Assembly: GCA_944548615.1 (NCBI GenBank)
Contig: OX155980.1
Coordinates: 56,701,672 to 56,765,671 of the forward strand
Direction of reading: 5' to 3'
Length of the DNA: 64,000 nucleotides
Origin: Micropterix aruncella
Taxonomy: Eukaryota; Arthropoda; Insecta; Lepidoptera; Micropterigidae
The notes below the pieces were generated by a model. The model was not told the DNA's origin and ran no database searches. It worked only from the letters and a program-made list of their open reading frames with translations. How positions within the stretch are numbered: the stretch's first letter is position 1; each line of letters starts with the position of its first letter. Shown here in pieces: positions 23,776 to 35,010 of the stretch. The position numbers were made by a program, and so were the translations under genes.

Positions 23776-24049
23776 CAGTACTCGTTTAGACGTAATTATC
23801 AGTTTAAAATCATTAATTTTCGTTAAGAAATTTCTTCATTCGGTCGCCGCGCTGGCCATTCGGCGCCCGCGATAAAAGCTATGCAATAACTTAAAAGTTT
23901 CAACTAAGCGTTTTAATATGAATAGAAAGATAAAAAGAGTTTTATAAATAGAAAGTTAAAAGTAATGAACGACAGAGATAATTAAGTTTAATCAAAACAG
24001 ACAAAAAATACAAGTGTAACAGAAATGGTTACTGACGACACAGTGTTCT

Positions 24050-24370
24050 TTAAGAGAATAGGTACATAGCCAAACCAACCAAGTCCTTCAAATGTACAAA
24101 AAGAGATTACCAGGTCCTTCAAATATACAAAAGGACATAAGTCTACGGGCCTTTCAAAACTGAAAGAAGAGAAATGCACTCAAATGCGTAGGAAATTGCC
24201 ATCTGTAGCTTTCATTGCTGATTGTATCGGAATATCAGATAGAGCTGCTGCAGCTATAGTTAGTGCTGGTTTACAGGACTTGAGTGTAATCACAGAAGAT
24301 GTGTGATTATGTCATTGTGTCATAATTGGTGAAAAGACGAATATTAGACGAGCGAGATCAAGATCAAAAA
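24050..24370 (+). pseudogene. Repeat-encoded ORF fragment between the foldback copies
   Basis: The frame ending with the TGA near 24,305 reads RKLPSVAFIADCIGISDRAA and SAGLQDLSVI. That resembles an insect repeat-encoded protein whose usual motif is 'cD..GvSDR.aA.ias..Lqd.g'; the family name escapes me. It is too short to be functional and its upstream frame is uninformative. It sits between two direct copies of the foldback repeat, so the whole 23,520-24,705 unit may be one nonautonomous element. Confidence 0.4.
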
Positions 24371-24439
24371 GATCACATTAATAACAGGCGTTATACTTAA
24401 ATAGCTGAAAATAGAGGATTGTTTTTTGCTATTTGAGTA

Positions 24440-24705
24440 TAACGTTTTTTTTCGAATAATCCGTTTTTTTTGCTTTATCGAATAAAAAATTCGTGCGCGG
24501 CGCTCTATCGGAAGACGTTTTAATTATTCCGACTCATTTGCTTTCGCAGCCGCAAATGATTCGGAATAATTTCAACGTTTTCCGATAGAGCGCAGTTATT
24601 TGATATCAGAAAAAATAAAATAAATAAAATAAATCAATAATTATAATGGCATAAGTTGTTAAAAATGCTATGCAATAGCTTTACCGCGGCAGTCCCCGAG
24701 TGCCA
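24440..24705. repeat. Foldback repeat, copy 2
   Basis: Second copy of the 23,520-23,775 block, about 925 bp downstream, with the same 40-bp hairpin arms (24,502-24,597) and a few substitutions. Directly upstream lies another inverted pair, CGTTATACTTAAATAGC and GCTATTTGAGTATAACG (about 24,383-24,445). Confidence 0.8.
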
Positions 24706-26105
24706 CACGTAGGTATTTTTTAATTTTTTCCTGATTCTTGCTTACAGGTATTTTGTTATGTTCAACTGTGTTAATTCTAGATTAATATATAAAGTATTAT
24801 TTTTATTAGGATGTGTCAATTGCATATATTATCTAAGTTTTCCAGTTTCTTATTTGCAAATCTTTTTTTTAAATTATGTTTTTTAGTATTTTTATGAAAA
24901 TATTTGTTCCATTTAACCGTTTAAATTTTGGTTTCATATGTTTTTCTTAATTGCAAATATCAAATTGTAGGTACAATTTTTCCTAAATTTTGATTGTCCC
25001 ATTTAATTATTTATTTTATTGATAAAAGTATTTGTTTGATTTATCTGTGTGAAATCTAGATTAACAACTGTTTTATTTAATTGTAAATATCAAGCATATT
25101 ATGTTTTATTGTAAAAATGAATTTTATTTGTTTAAATTAAAGGTATATATTTTTGTGTTTTGAATGTCATTTAATTGTTTTTTAATGATTTTTCATTAAA
25201 ATATTTGTTTGATTTAACTGTGTGAATTCTAGATGAATATGTGTTTACTGTGTAATTCTGTAAACATCAAGCAATTCAGTTTACTTTGCATAACAATGTA
25301 TATTATTTGTGTAAATTGTAGATACCTACCTATTTTTTCCTATTTCTTGTTTTAAAAATATGAATTTATTTTAATTGTGAAAATTGTGTCTAATATTGTT
25401 TATTTCAAAAAAATGTATTTGTATTTAAACGGTGTTCATTATGGTTATAAGGATGATAATTATTTATTGATTTATAAATATTTATATCATTACGCTGTGT
25501 AAATTGTCAGATACCATTTTTTTCTGCCTACTATTTATTAATTAATTTATTTATTTATTTAAGAATTAATTACTATAAAACATTGATTAGCTTACAAAAA
25601 TAACAGGAACCGAATGGCAAAACCTTAACCTTTTGCTTATTTGTGTCACCCAACTGGGACTAGCCCGTTCTAGGGTGGACAGGACTCCAATATTACAATC
25701 AAGTTTGCTTGATTGCTTGGTTGCCTACAAATGTACAAGTTTTAGTAAAAAGCTAATGACACTAAATTGCCCTAAAATGTGGTCTTCAGAATAAAATAAA
25801 AAATAATAATAATAAAAAAATATTAAAAATATATAATAAATAAAATGCAATTCCATTATTAAATCGGCAATAAATATAATATAAAATTCGATTAAATAAT
25901 ATAAATAAAGTTATATGTGAGAAAAGAAAGAAACAGTCATTAATATTTAATATTATGTTAAGTAATATAAGATTTAATATAAAAATACCTAGTCTAAAAG
26001 TATAATTCATTGTCAAAGTCAAATAATTTTTGGTAGTTAGTTCAATGTTAAAAAATACTTAACATATAAGTTTAAATATATGTTAATAATTTGTGCACTA
26101 AGTTT
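24706..26105. other. AT-rich non-coding stretch
   Basis: Very AT-rich with recurring short words such as ATTTGTTTGATTTAACTGTG and TTCTAGATTAA (about 24,770-25,250), suggesting an old tandem repeat. The part from about 25,640 on is probably 3' untranslated sequence of the minus-strand retrotransposon at 26,106-27,182. Confidence 0.4.
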
Positions 26106-27182
26106 TATTATACTATTATTTCTAACATTTGATGTATGGTTAGTCTGTCATGATTCGATAACCATTTCTTTAATTTATTTTTGAATTCTCTAAATGTCAA
26201 ATTCATTTTTATTTCCATATTGATCAGATTGTAAAATCTCGGCGCAATGAAAGAGTAATGTCTTTGACCAACTTATGTTTTCCTTCTGGGTATTATTAAG
26301 CTATTTTCTACAACATTTCTCGTTGGTCGCCGGTTCTGAATTATTCCTAAATTTGAGTTATTGTCCAAAAATAGCCTAAAGAGGGAAGTTTTTAGAAAAA
26401 CTTGCCTACAATCAAGAACTTTAGCTTCCTTATAAAGTTCATTAGTGGTATGGCGATATGGTCTACGTAGAATAATTTTTAATATAAATTTCTGCGCAAC
26501 TTGCAATAGGTCTAGCAGGGTAGTGATAATATAAACTTGGTCCTCGGGTTTCACTTAGAGAAAAATTCAAAGAGATAAATATTCTTACTGTTGCATCACA
26601 ATTATATGTATATACGAAAATCTGTTGTATGTCCACAAGAATATTGACAAGTTTAAAATAAAAAGCGACACTCATAATTTTAATACTAGACATAAGCATA
26701 ACCTTGTTGTACGTGCTACTCGTCTCCACAAAATAAGCAATTCTTTTTTGGGACAATGTATACGCTTCTATAACAAACTTCCTCATACTATTAGAGAACT
26801 ATCTGTAAATAAGTTTAAAGCTACCATCAAAGCAAAATTGTATAAAAAAGCATACTATACAATATCTGATTATGTAAATGACAAAACAGCTTGGGAGTAA
26901 GGCTTGGACGCATCATAAGAACATAAATTAAAAATAATATTTAATTGTGTCTATATGAATAAAGAACATTTTGATTGATTGATTGATTTTACCACATCCA
27001 CCCCATCCAATTATGCCGTAAGTAATAAGCGATTCACATAAAGCATAATAAAGATTTTTTAGTGTTTTGGAATCCAGAATATTCCTCAGTTCTTTGAAAA
27101 CATATCCAAGGATTCGCACCTTCGTAGCCACGTTATGTATATGAGAATCCCAACGGAGAAAGCAATCTATATCAATACACAT
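26106..27182 (-). pseudogene. Non-LTR reverse transcriptase C-terminus, split by insertion
   Basis: Read on the minus strand, 27,182-26,986 encodes a post-polymerase segment (RWDSHIHNVATKVRILGYVF ... YALCESLITYGIIGWGGCGK) and 26,535-26,106 continues it (VYIITTLLDLLQVAQKFILK ... RRPYRHTTNELYKEAKVLD). This is the C-terminal region of CR1/Zenon-like retrotransposons, beyond the catalytic box. Between the two parts sits a plus-strand retrotransposon end (26,536-26,985). The upstream polymerase is missing, so the copy was 5'-truncated before it was interrupted. Confidence 0.7.
26536..26985 (+). pseudogene. CR1-like retrotransposon 3' end inserted in opposite orientation
   Basis: The frame at 26,625-26,900 reads HNFNTRHKHNLVV, SFLGQCIRFYNKLP and NKFKATIKAKLYKKAYYTIS, the C-terminus of a CR1-type polyprotein. 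After the TAA comes a short 3' UTR ending in TTGATTGATTGATTGATTTT, a microsatellite tail of the kind these elements carry. It interrupts the minus-strand gene at 26,106-27,182. No clear target duplication was found. Confidence 0.75.
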
Positions 27183-28554
27183 TTCTTTTATTTAGTAATG
27201 TTAATTATAGGTATAACATCAATTATGTTTTTTATTATCCCAAGAAAGTACAATATGTTTTATCATTTTGGTCAGAGAGTGTCTTAGAATTTAAAAACTT
27301 ACAGAATACACAGAAAAATCATGAAGAAAATAGATGTGCTTTTAGCTTAGAGACATTGATATTCGCATTAGTTAATAAAAGTATTGAGTTGTAAAAAGAA
27401 ACATAATATCTTAGCTTTAACACAGTTTTCTGGTACATCACACACAGATTTCACAGTACAGATCACACAGATTTCTGGTACAAGCAACACAGGTATGAAC
27501 AATTCGTACAGCAAAAACGCACTAAGTCAGTGAGGGTTTTCAAAAAAAAAATAAAAATCATTATAATACCAAACATTTTTATTATGTTTGTATTTGTTTG
27601 CATAGACTAATACCTACTTAACAACATTGCCTTACTAAAAATTCAAATATGTACTCAGTGAATTCATAATGGTCAACACCAACATTTTTTTCACTAAATT
27701 GTCATTATCTCAAAACGACGGAAAATGACTTAATGCGTTTTGGTAGTATACCCTCGATATATTTGGTCCTTTTCTCCCCGCAAGTTAAACATCAGTATTT
27801 TACATGAATGTGTTTTATTTATGGTCTATAGCAGTTACAGGTTCTGATTATTTAATTACAATGTTACAAGAAAATTGCCGTGAGATGTGACGGTAATTTC
27901 TCATGAGTTTTAGCTTTGATTAGAACAGGACGGATCGGGATGTGATTTAATTACTATCGGAGTCCTGCGATTCGCAGACTTATGTTACGTTCAAATAAAG
28001 GATTTTATACTAGAAAAGTGCGCGCGACGTACGCGCGTGGGTTGTAGGTAGGTACTATAATGGATTTTTCGCTTATAATTTATGAATAAAGCATTTTTTG
28101 TGAACGACTATCTAGAACAAAATTAGAGTGGATACAATATCTTTCAATTTATTTGTATAGACTTAATTCTCTTATGTACCAAACCGCAGCTAAATCACGT
28201 TCAAAATGGTCATTTTTTTTGTCACTTAGAGCATTTTGAAAGTGCGATAATGCCGCACTTTCACAATGCCTTTTTACTGGTAGGTCTAAGAAAGGGACAA
28301 AGTTATCTTTGTACAAAGCATTCAAATCCGAATCTAACACTATTAAATTGCTACAAACAATGGGCCCGATTGCGTTTCTTTGTGAACTAAAACTAAAATT
28401 AGTCCAAGCGAACGAGACAGAGGAATACGTTAGAGCGGAATGTGAAACGAACGATCGTCGATAAATACTACCTGTCGAACTATTAACTCGTCCGAATAAA
28501 TTCGAGCATATTTCGCGCGGTGTCATAGAAATTATCGGCCATCTAATCTTGCGT
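27183..28554. other. Non-coding stretch
   Basis: No recognisable gene. A 125-codon minus-strand ORF at 28,149-28,526 has a start and is rich in Ser and Asn but matches nothing I know; the underlying DNA looks like dispersed repeat. Confidence 0.35.
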
Positions 28555-29225
28555 CATCGTGGCTTTGTGCGAAGGAGCAGGATGACGGTGTCACCTACAA
28601 CGGGCGAACCCGTCACCCCAGGCTGGTATAACAATATAGGTTGTTCTTTCAGACGTGGGATGAGCGTAGAAGACTTGGGGACAAGACAATCTACTTTCTA
28701 GTTCACCGGCAACCCGTTAGAGTACTACGCCTTACGGCGAGGCATCGGGAAAGGTACCCAGCGGGCACCTTCACCCCCTAACTACCAGTTTTGGCAGGAT
28801 ATCTCCATCTGGAATTAATTAACCTTCAGGATACCTCCGTCCTCCCGACTGGTTACGGGTCCGAAGTCGCTTACGCAACCTCTACCTGTTGTATTACAGC
28901 GGTAATTCAGTTTGAATTTATCGCGGACCTGGGCGTTCTTTTCGGTCCGTAGTGCCACACGGGGTCGAGTGGCCTAAGGTCATTTCAAGAGTGGCATGAC
29001 AACAGGTCAACATCCACCCCCGCTGCCTCCAGACCCTTCAGAAATTAGTCAGAATGCACAGCCGATTCGCTTCGCCGACCGGTGCGCAAACCGTCCACTG
29101 GCGCCGGGATTTATCCCAGCTCTGAGGCCTGAGACACGGGAGTCTTACCCAGGTAGTCTTCCACTCGAGGAGACTTCTGAATAGGAGCTGAATCGTGAGT
29201 TGAGCCGATCCGAGAACAAAATGGA
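28555..29225 (-). repeat. GC-rich structured repeat, copy 2
   Basis: The reverse complement aligns end to end with 46,400-47,045: shared strings include TTCAGCTCCTAT, GGACGGTTTGCGCACCG, GCGGGGGTGGATGTTGACCT, CTCTTGAAATGACC, AACCAGTCGGGA and CCCCAAGTCTTCTACGCTCA. Many substitutions and small indels separate the copies, so they are old. No ORF is conserved between them. Confidence 0.8.
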
Positions 29226-29640
29226 TCTTGTGGCCCAAGCTGCACGAAACCTTTCACCACCATCTTCGTTACTGTCCGAAGGAGAAGAGTCTTGCTGAGA
29301 TATGTATTGTCTGTCCCCACGTACACTATCAATCCAAGGTTAAACAATTGTATCTAAAACCTTGATGTAGGCGGCAGCATTCACTCGAACCCACTTTTAA
29401 AAGAAGGTGGCATAACATGTCCTTCGTTACTGACAACACCTAAAACCATAGCAGTTGCGGGAAATTTCTGTAGGATTCGACCATTCTCTTATTTCTCCGA
29501 TTGGATTTATGTACGATCGGACTTACGTAAGAATGATCGGGCGTAATTGAAGAAATTGGAGATTTTAAATCGGCGTGATTTGCACATGTACATAGCGACG
29601 ATCCCTGATGTCTCTTCGTTTCTTGCGTAATAGTCTAATC
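29226..29640. other. Non-coding stretch
   Basis: No ORF or repeat recognised between the structured repeat and the next element. Confidence 0.35.
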
Positions 29641-30930
29641 AAAATATCGAAAAAGGGTTCTCCTTTTTACTTTTAGAAGCAAATCATGTAACTTTTGGGC
29701 AACAGGTCTTTTCTCACTATTTCGACTCTGCTGAATCCGAAAATGCCCAAGCGAAAAACCAACCGGAAGTGAGATATCCAAGATGGCCGTCAATATGGCG
29801 CTGAAACCAGAAATCGGCGCTGTAAAACCTGGGAAATGAGCGCTGTAAAACGCGTCCAAAATATCTAGATGTATGTTTTTGAGCACGGGGAATTTAAAAA
29901 TACATTTAAAAAAACATTGTTTCGGTATTTCAAGATGGTGGCCAAATTGGCGCCAGCACCATATTTTGTCTTAAAAACGAGCGTGACGCGTCTCGATATA
30001 TGTTTTTAAACATGAGGTTTTCAAAAAATAACTTTAAAACAACGTTGAGCTGAAGTTTGATTAAAATATTTTCGAAAATAGAACAAACAAGCGAGTTTTT
30101 AGAAACAACAACTTAAAGAAACAAAAAAATATTACTGTGTGTCTCCAAAATTAAGACAGATAGGTTTGCAGGGAGTACAGAGTTTTATGGAAGGAACGTT
30201 TTCTTTCCTGCAACAACAGTTCTGTGAGTTACAAAACTCTTTACAGTGGCAAACAACAACTTCTGGACACGTCTTAGGATTAGGATTAAGAGTCAGGAAA
30301 CGTGGAACAACTTGCTCTCCTTCAGTAGTCCAGTCGCAGTCTTCAAGCAATGGAAGAGATGGCTTGGGAAGGTAGGCATTTTCCCAAACACATACCTGTC
30401 AATTAAGAAAAAGTTTAAAGAACACTTTGACAGTCTTTTGTGTTTTTATTGGAATGTGTTCCAGGCCAACTTACTTGGCAGTGGCACCTTTTGATGTGAA
30501 GCCGAAGTGCATCCGTTGTAGGTGGAAGGGATTCGGGCTTTCTCTGTCTCCGCAGAAGCTCGCAGTTTTCGCCACAGAAGACATTTCAGGCGTCTACCTT
30601 CGTAATGAATGCAAGTTTGGACGTCGAGTCACAACCAGTGATTGCATGGAAAGCCAGCAGATGAGTGACTTGCTCAGGTGTAAGCTTCTTGCAAATATCA
30701 TGCACTAGACTATATTTGATGTCCAGCGATTACAACCTACATATAGTATCACTTCATTCTGGTGGTGAGGAAGAAGAAGCACAACGTCTGTCTCTCTGGT
30801 CATCACAACGACATTGCCAGCTGTACTGTGAACGGCATGAAGAATTATACGTGTATCACCATCCCATAGATTTTTGGGAAGTCTTCTCCTTGTAAATATC
30901 ACCTAAAGTGAATGCCATGTTTATCATGAT
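29641..30930 (-). pseudogene. Cysteine-rich repeat ORF, copy 1
   Basis: On the minus strand there is HLLAFHAITGCDSTSKLAF (about 30,700-30,620), then KPESLPPTTDALRLHI, AYLPKPSLPLLEDCDW, LTLNPNPKTCPEVVVCHCKE and a cysteine-rich tail CHC-x4-C-x4-C-x-C-x10-C-x2-C. The tail resembles CXC/tesmin-like zinc-binding motifs. I know this arrangement from unnamed insect repeat proteins, not from a characterised family. Stops and shifts break it. The downstream part (about 29,640-30,110) is non-coding but matches the inverse of 35,640-36,080, so the repeat includes a long 3' segment. Confidence 0.55.
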
Positions 30931-31867
30931 ATGTATTGTTGCGTGGTAGATAACTGTAAACGAGTCAGTTGGACTTGGATCGAGGACTAAGACGCTGGCC
31001 ACTTGGTGAGGACGTTTTCAAGAACGTTGAGGTTTTCGTCGTGAAGCTGTTGTTTAAGGTACTGAGACATACGTTTACAAGTTGAGTTAATGCTAACCCA
31101 TGAAAAACAATACAAACAATATAATTATCCATACAGGTTAATCATGGCATTGTATGTGCAGATGACGCCAGCTGTATTTTATTCGGAGCTGTGCGAACGC
31201 CCGAATCCCTTTCACCTACAACCAAGTACATAAGTTAGCCTGGAATAAACACAATAAAAACATAAAATACTGTCAATTTGTTTTTTAATCTTTTTTTAAA
31301 TTGACTGGTAGGGTGACGGACCCAGTAGTGGCCACTGCACCGGTTTTGGCCATTTCAAAATGTAATTGGCTTAAAATAAGGTGTCAGAAATGTGACAGTC
31401 AAATACAGTATGACAAACTACGGTTCCAGGTATTCCTTTGTTTGACAAGTGACTTTTGAAACGTCAAATATGTCCACTCGTGCGTGATTGATGTCAAAGG
31501 GAGTTGCGGCATATTTTGGCGAGATACTTATGCAAAACGTTAAGACGCCTAAGGTTAGTAATCCGAATATATCTCAAACATCATCGTGTTATTTTCTTTG
31601 GTCATATGTTCGTCTTATTAATTAACAATATGCAAATTCAATTTTAAGGTTAGTTTGTAGAAATGTATGTTCTTTTCATATTTTTATTGCGTGGCCATTA
31701 CTAGTACATACATCTGAGCAAATGCATCAGTTTTGGCCACCAATATGGCCAAAACTGACTCCCATAGAACATTAGTTTTGGCAATCAGCTGGCCAAAACT
31801 AATGTTGTATGTATTAGTTTTGGCCATTTACTTATTATATGTGGTTTTCTGTGGTAGGTAAAAAGCC

Positions 31868-34800
31868 ATGGCCTCTACACACAACAAAGAATGCGGCATC
31901 CGCGAAAAAAAGAAGTTTTTCGGATACTCACCCTCCAAAGTGGATTCCGCTCTGGAGGCAATACGCGGAGGTATGAAAGTGGAAAAAGCAAGTAGGAACT
32001 TTAACGTGCCGAGAACTACTCTACGGAATAAGCTAGCTGGTCGATCACCATTAACTTCAGGCCACGTGGGGCCTCAAGCAGTCCTCGGAGCAGACATCGA
32101 ACACTCACTCGTCGTGTGGATTAAAGATTGTGCTCGTGCGGGATTTCCGATTAATAAGGATAATTTGTTGGAATCTGTACGAAAGATAGTCACTGAAGGC
32201 AATATAATAAACCCATTCGTAAACGATCGACCTGGCAGATCTTGGTTCGATGCTTTTATGAGAAGGCATCCTGACTTGAGCAGAAAACATGCTGAATACA
32301 TAAACAGGGCGCGAGCTTTGATCACCGAAGAGAAAATAAGAGATTGGTTTGCTGAAGTTGTCGAGTTGCTGGGTCCTGAAGGGTGCAAAATTCTTGAAGA
32401 TCCCGAGCGTGTGTGGAACTGTGATGAGACATCGTTCTTTTTAGCCCCTAAAGGAGGACTTATACTAGCCCCTAAAGGGGAACATGTGTATGAGACGTCC
32501 AAAAATAGTGATAAGGAGAACATTACTACGTTGTTCACGGTGAATGCTCTCGGAGAACTAGCTCCACCGCTAACCTTATATAAGTATAAAAGGATGAACC
32601 AAGACATAGCCCAAAATGCACCAAGTGGTTGGTCGATTGGAAAAACTGACAAAGGATGGATGACCTCAGAAGCGTTCTATGAATACATTGGAAACGTGTT
32701 CTTGCCTTACCTGAAAACAAAGAACATTACACTTCCAGTAATCTTATTCTTAGACGGCCACAAATCCCATCTTACATTACACCTCAGTAAACTATGTAGA
32801 GACAACGGTATCATTGTTGTATCTTTAGTCCCTAACACCACTCATATGCTTCAGCCATTAGACGTAGCAGTGTTTTATCCTCTGAAGCAGGGATGGATAA
32901 AGTACATTCGAAGGTGGCGAGTAGAATCAACGAATCAACGAAATCAGTAGACAGGCCATTTAGAACGGCCTGTGACGTCTACCACTAGGCCTTTTGCCTT
33001 TTCGTGGGGCTTCTCTTGAATCGGGCCCATAGGCCCGGCTTTCATGAGTATGGCGTCTCAGGGCTATTCACCCTGAGGCAGACTTAAATAGGTATGCTTC
33101 TCTCGAGGCACGAGGCAGGTCTGTTTAGAGGACCATATTCAGCAGCCTGGTGTTCTCCTCCTTCGTGCCGATTTGGCACGCGCGAACGAGTTCCAGGAGC
33201 TGAATTACGTTCAACAAGACCAGCTCGTCGCTCTCGAGGCAGCGCATCTCGTCCAGGTATTCTTCTGGATATTCTGGCATTTCTGGCTGGGGTTGTGGGG
33301 GTGGTGTAATCGCACTTTCTACGTCCGTTTGCGTGCATGCGGACGCTGTGGTTGCTGTGGGCGTTTGGGAGCTGGTGGACTGGGCGGTCGCCTCGACCTC
33401 CATCCCCTCCTCCTGCTGCGGATGGGGTCCTGTTGACTGCTGCTGCAGTGGCTTCGAGCGGCGTCGCCGGTTCTTCCTCTCCACAGCTGGCTGCTGTGGA
33501 GTGGCCGGCGGCGCCGGCTTTTTCCTCCACGACAAGGGCTCCGTAGGGGCGGCGGCAGGCTGAGACTTCCTCGGCGCTGGGCGTGGAGGAGGCGACGAAG
33601 GCGCGGCGGCGGTCGAGGCGCCCGGTGAGGCGCTTCGCGGTGTGGCTCGCGGAGGAGCGGTGGCTGCTGCACGCGGAGCACCCTGCTGCTTCCGCGTCGT
33701 CTGGCGGATTTCCGCTAGGAAACTGGGGCAGCGCCGGTTGTTGGCGGGGTGCTCCTGCCCGCAGTTTCCACAGGTTGCTCGGGCGGTCTTTGGCCGAGGG
33801 CAGTTTTTGGCAGCGTGCTCCTCGCCGGCGAGTAGATCATGACGGGGAAGAAATAACTAAATTCAACCTCCCGACTGCTTTGCATAACATTATCATTAAT
33901 GATAACAAGTTAACTGACAATGTGAAGGCTGGCTTCAAAACTTGTGGCATATATCCGTTTGGTGCAGATTTTGTAGACTACAAAAGAATAATATCTACTA
34001 CTAAACAAACTAACAAAGATGAAGCGAACCAGGTGCGTTTAGTGGAGTCAAATTATCTGGAATACATAGAAGGCAAAATCGAACCAAAGATTCTTGAAGA
34101 TTTCCGTGAAACTTACAATGCTGGATTGGACTGGGAAGGTTGTCCTGAAGCATCGATGTTGTACAAGGTGTGGTTGGCCTGCAAAGACGATGATAATACT
34201 ATGCCTTCAGACAAAGCCCTATCAAAGGCGAGCAATCATTTAACGCAAGCTGGACACGTGATTCAAGCCTACCCTAATGCAACAGTAGCAGCGACAGTAA
34301 CTCCCGATATCCTTATCATAGAATCCCCATCATCAATTCAACACCTCAAAATGCAGAGTTTCCAGATACACCTGCTTCGACGTCAAAGGTCGTTGCAATA
34401 AACGTTGTACAAAGTCCAACTCAAGCAATGGATCTTGTTAGAAACTGTGTGATGTGGCCTGAGAAGAAAACGACTACGTTAAAACGAAAAAGAGAATATG
34501 TACCATCTGTTTTAACGTCAGATAAGTGGAAGGAAATAATGACGGCCAAGGAAAATGAAAAGACGCTAAAGAAAAAGAGAAGCAAAATAGAACGGAAGAA
34601 AGAAAAAGGAAGGCTATTCAAACTAAAAAGACAGTCTTGGAAACAACATCAGACTCGTCGGAAGAACATAATGACTCAGACACATCGGATGGCCTGGACT
34701 GGATTCCACAGCCAAGACCCTCTGCCTTTGAAGAATTGCAGCGACCTCCAGAAGAAGAAGATTATGTTCTCGTCGAGTTTAAAGACACTAAAAGGCCACT

Positions 34801-35010
34801 ATACTAGGAGGCAAGAATAATAGGCCCAAAAGACGAAAGTAACGAACTTCAAATAAGTTATCTCCGAAAATATAAGACTGGTAACCAGTTCATCATGCCA
34901 CAGGTCCCAGATCTTGCATCTGTTGCTGTAACTGACATTAAAATGATCCTTCCACCCGATCCTTCACAGGAGCAACAAAAAGGCAAAATTCCTTTTATAT
35001 ATTTGAAATA
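31868..35010 (+). pseudogene. Pogo-like DDE transposase, interrupted
   Basis: The first frame (31,868-32,950) has a psq-type helix-turn-helix (about residues 19-60), a CENP-B-like second DNA-binding domain (about 75-150) and a DDE domain with Asp186 (WNCDET), Asp296 (LFLDGHKSH) and Asp332 (LQPLDV), spaced as expected for this group. A retrotransposon fragment enters after residue 352. The frame resumes at 33,837 (DGEEITKFNLPTALH, GFKTCGIYPFG) and is in phase if the insert and one 10-bp duplicate are removed. It runs to a stop at 34,399-34,401. Beyond, in shifted frames to about 35,010, lies an acidic tail with EDYVLVEFKDTK and DIKMILPPDP typical of insect pogo-like proteins. The insertion, the stop and frameshifts make it inactive, though the catalytic triad is intact. 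Confidence 0.85.
32926..33826 (-). mobile_element. Jockey-like retrotransposon fragment inside the transposase
   Basis: This 901-bp insert is much more GC-rich than its host and lies between two copies of GGCGAGTAGA (32,916-32,925 and 33,827-33,836). Its minus strand encodes the C-terminal half of a gag-like ORF1: zinc knuckles at about 33,815-33,725 (CGNC-x3-H-x6-C is clear), then a Pro/Ala/Arg-rich region and an acidic tail ending at 33,125. The 3' flank then runs to a tail with repeated TCGTTGATT at the left edge. ORF2 is absent, so this is an internally deleted or nonautonomous copy. The many open frames on its plus strand are accidental results of high GC. Confidence 0.8.

Noticed and set aside
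28149..28526. 125-codon minus-strand ORF
   Set aside because: Plausible length but no motif, and the DNA resembles dispersed non-coding repeat.
32074..32720. 192-codon minus-strand ORF over the pogo-like transposase
   Set aside because: Antisense to the DDE domain; no independent features.
33084..33681. Several long overlapping ORFs on both strands of the GC-rich insert
   Set aside because: Only the minus-strand frame with zinc knuckles has family features; the others follow from high GC.
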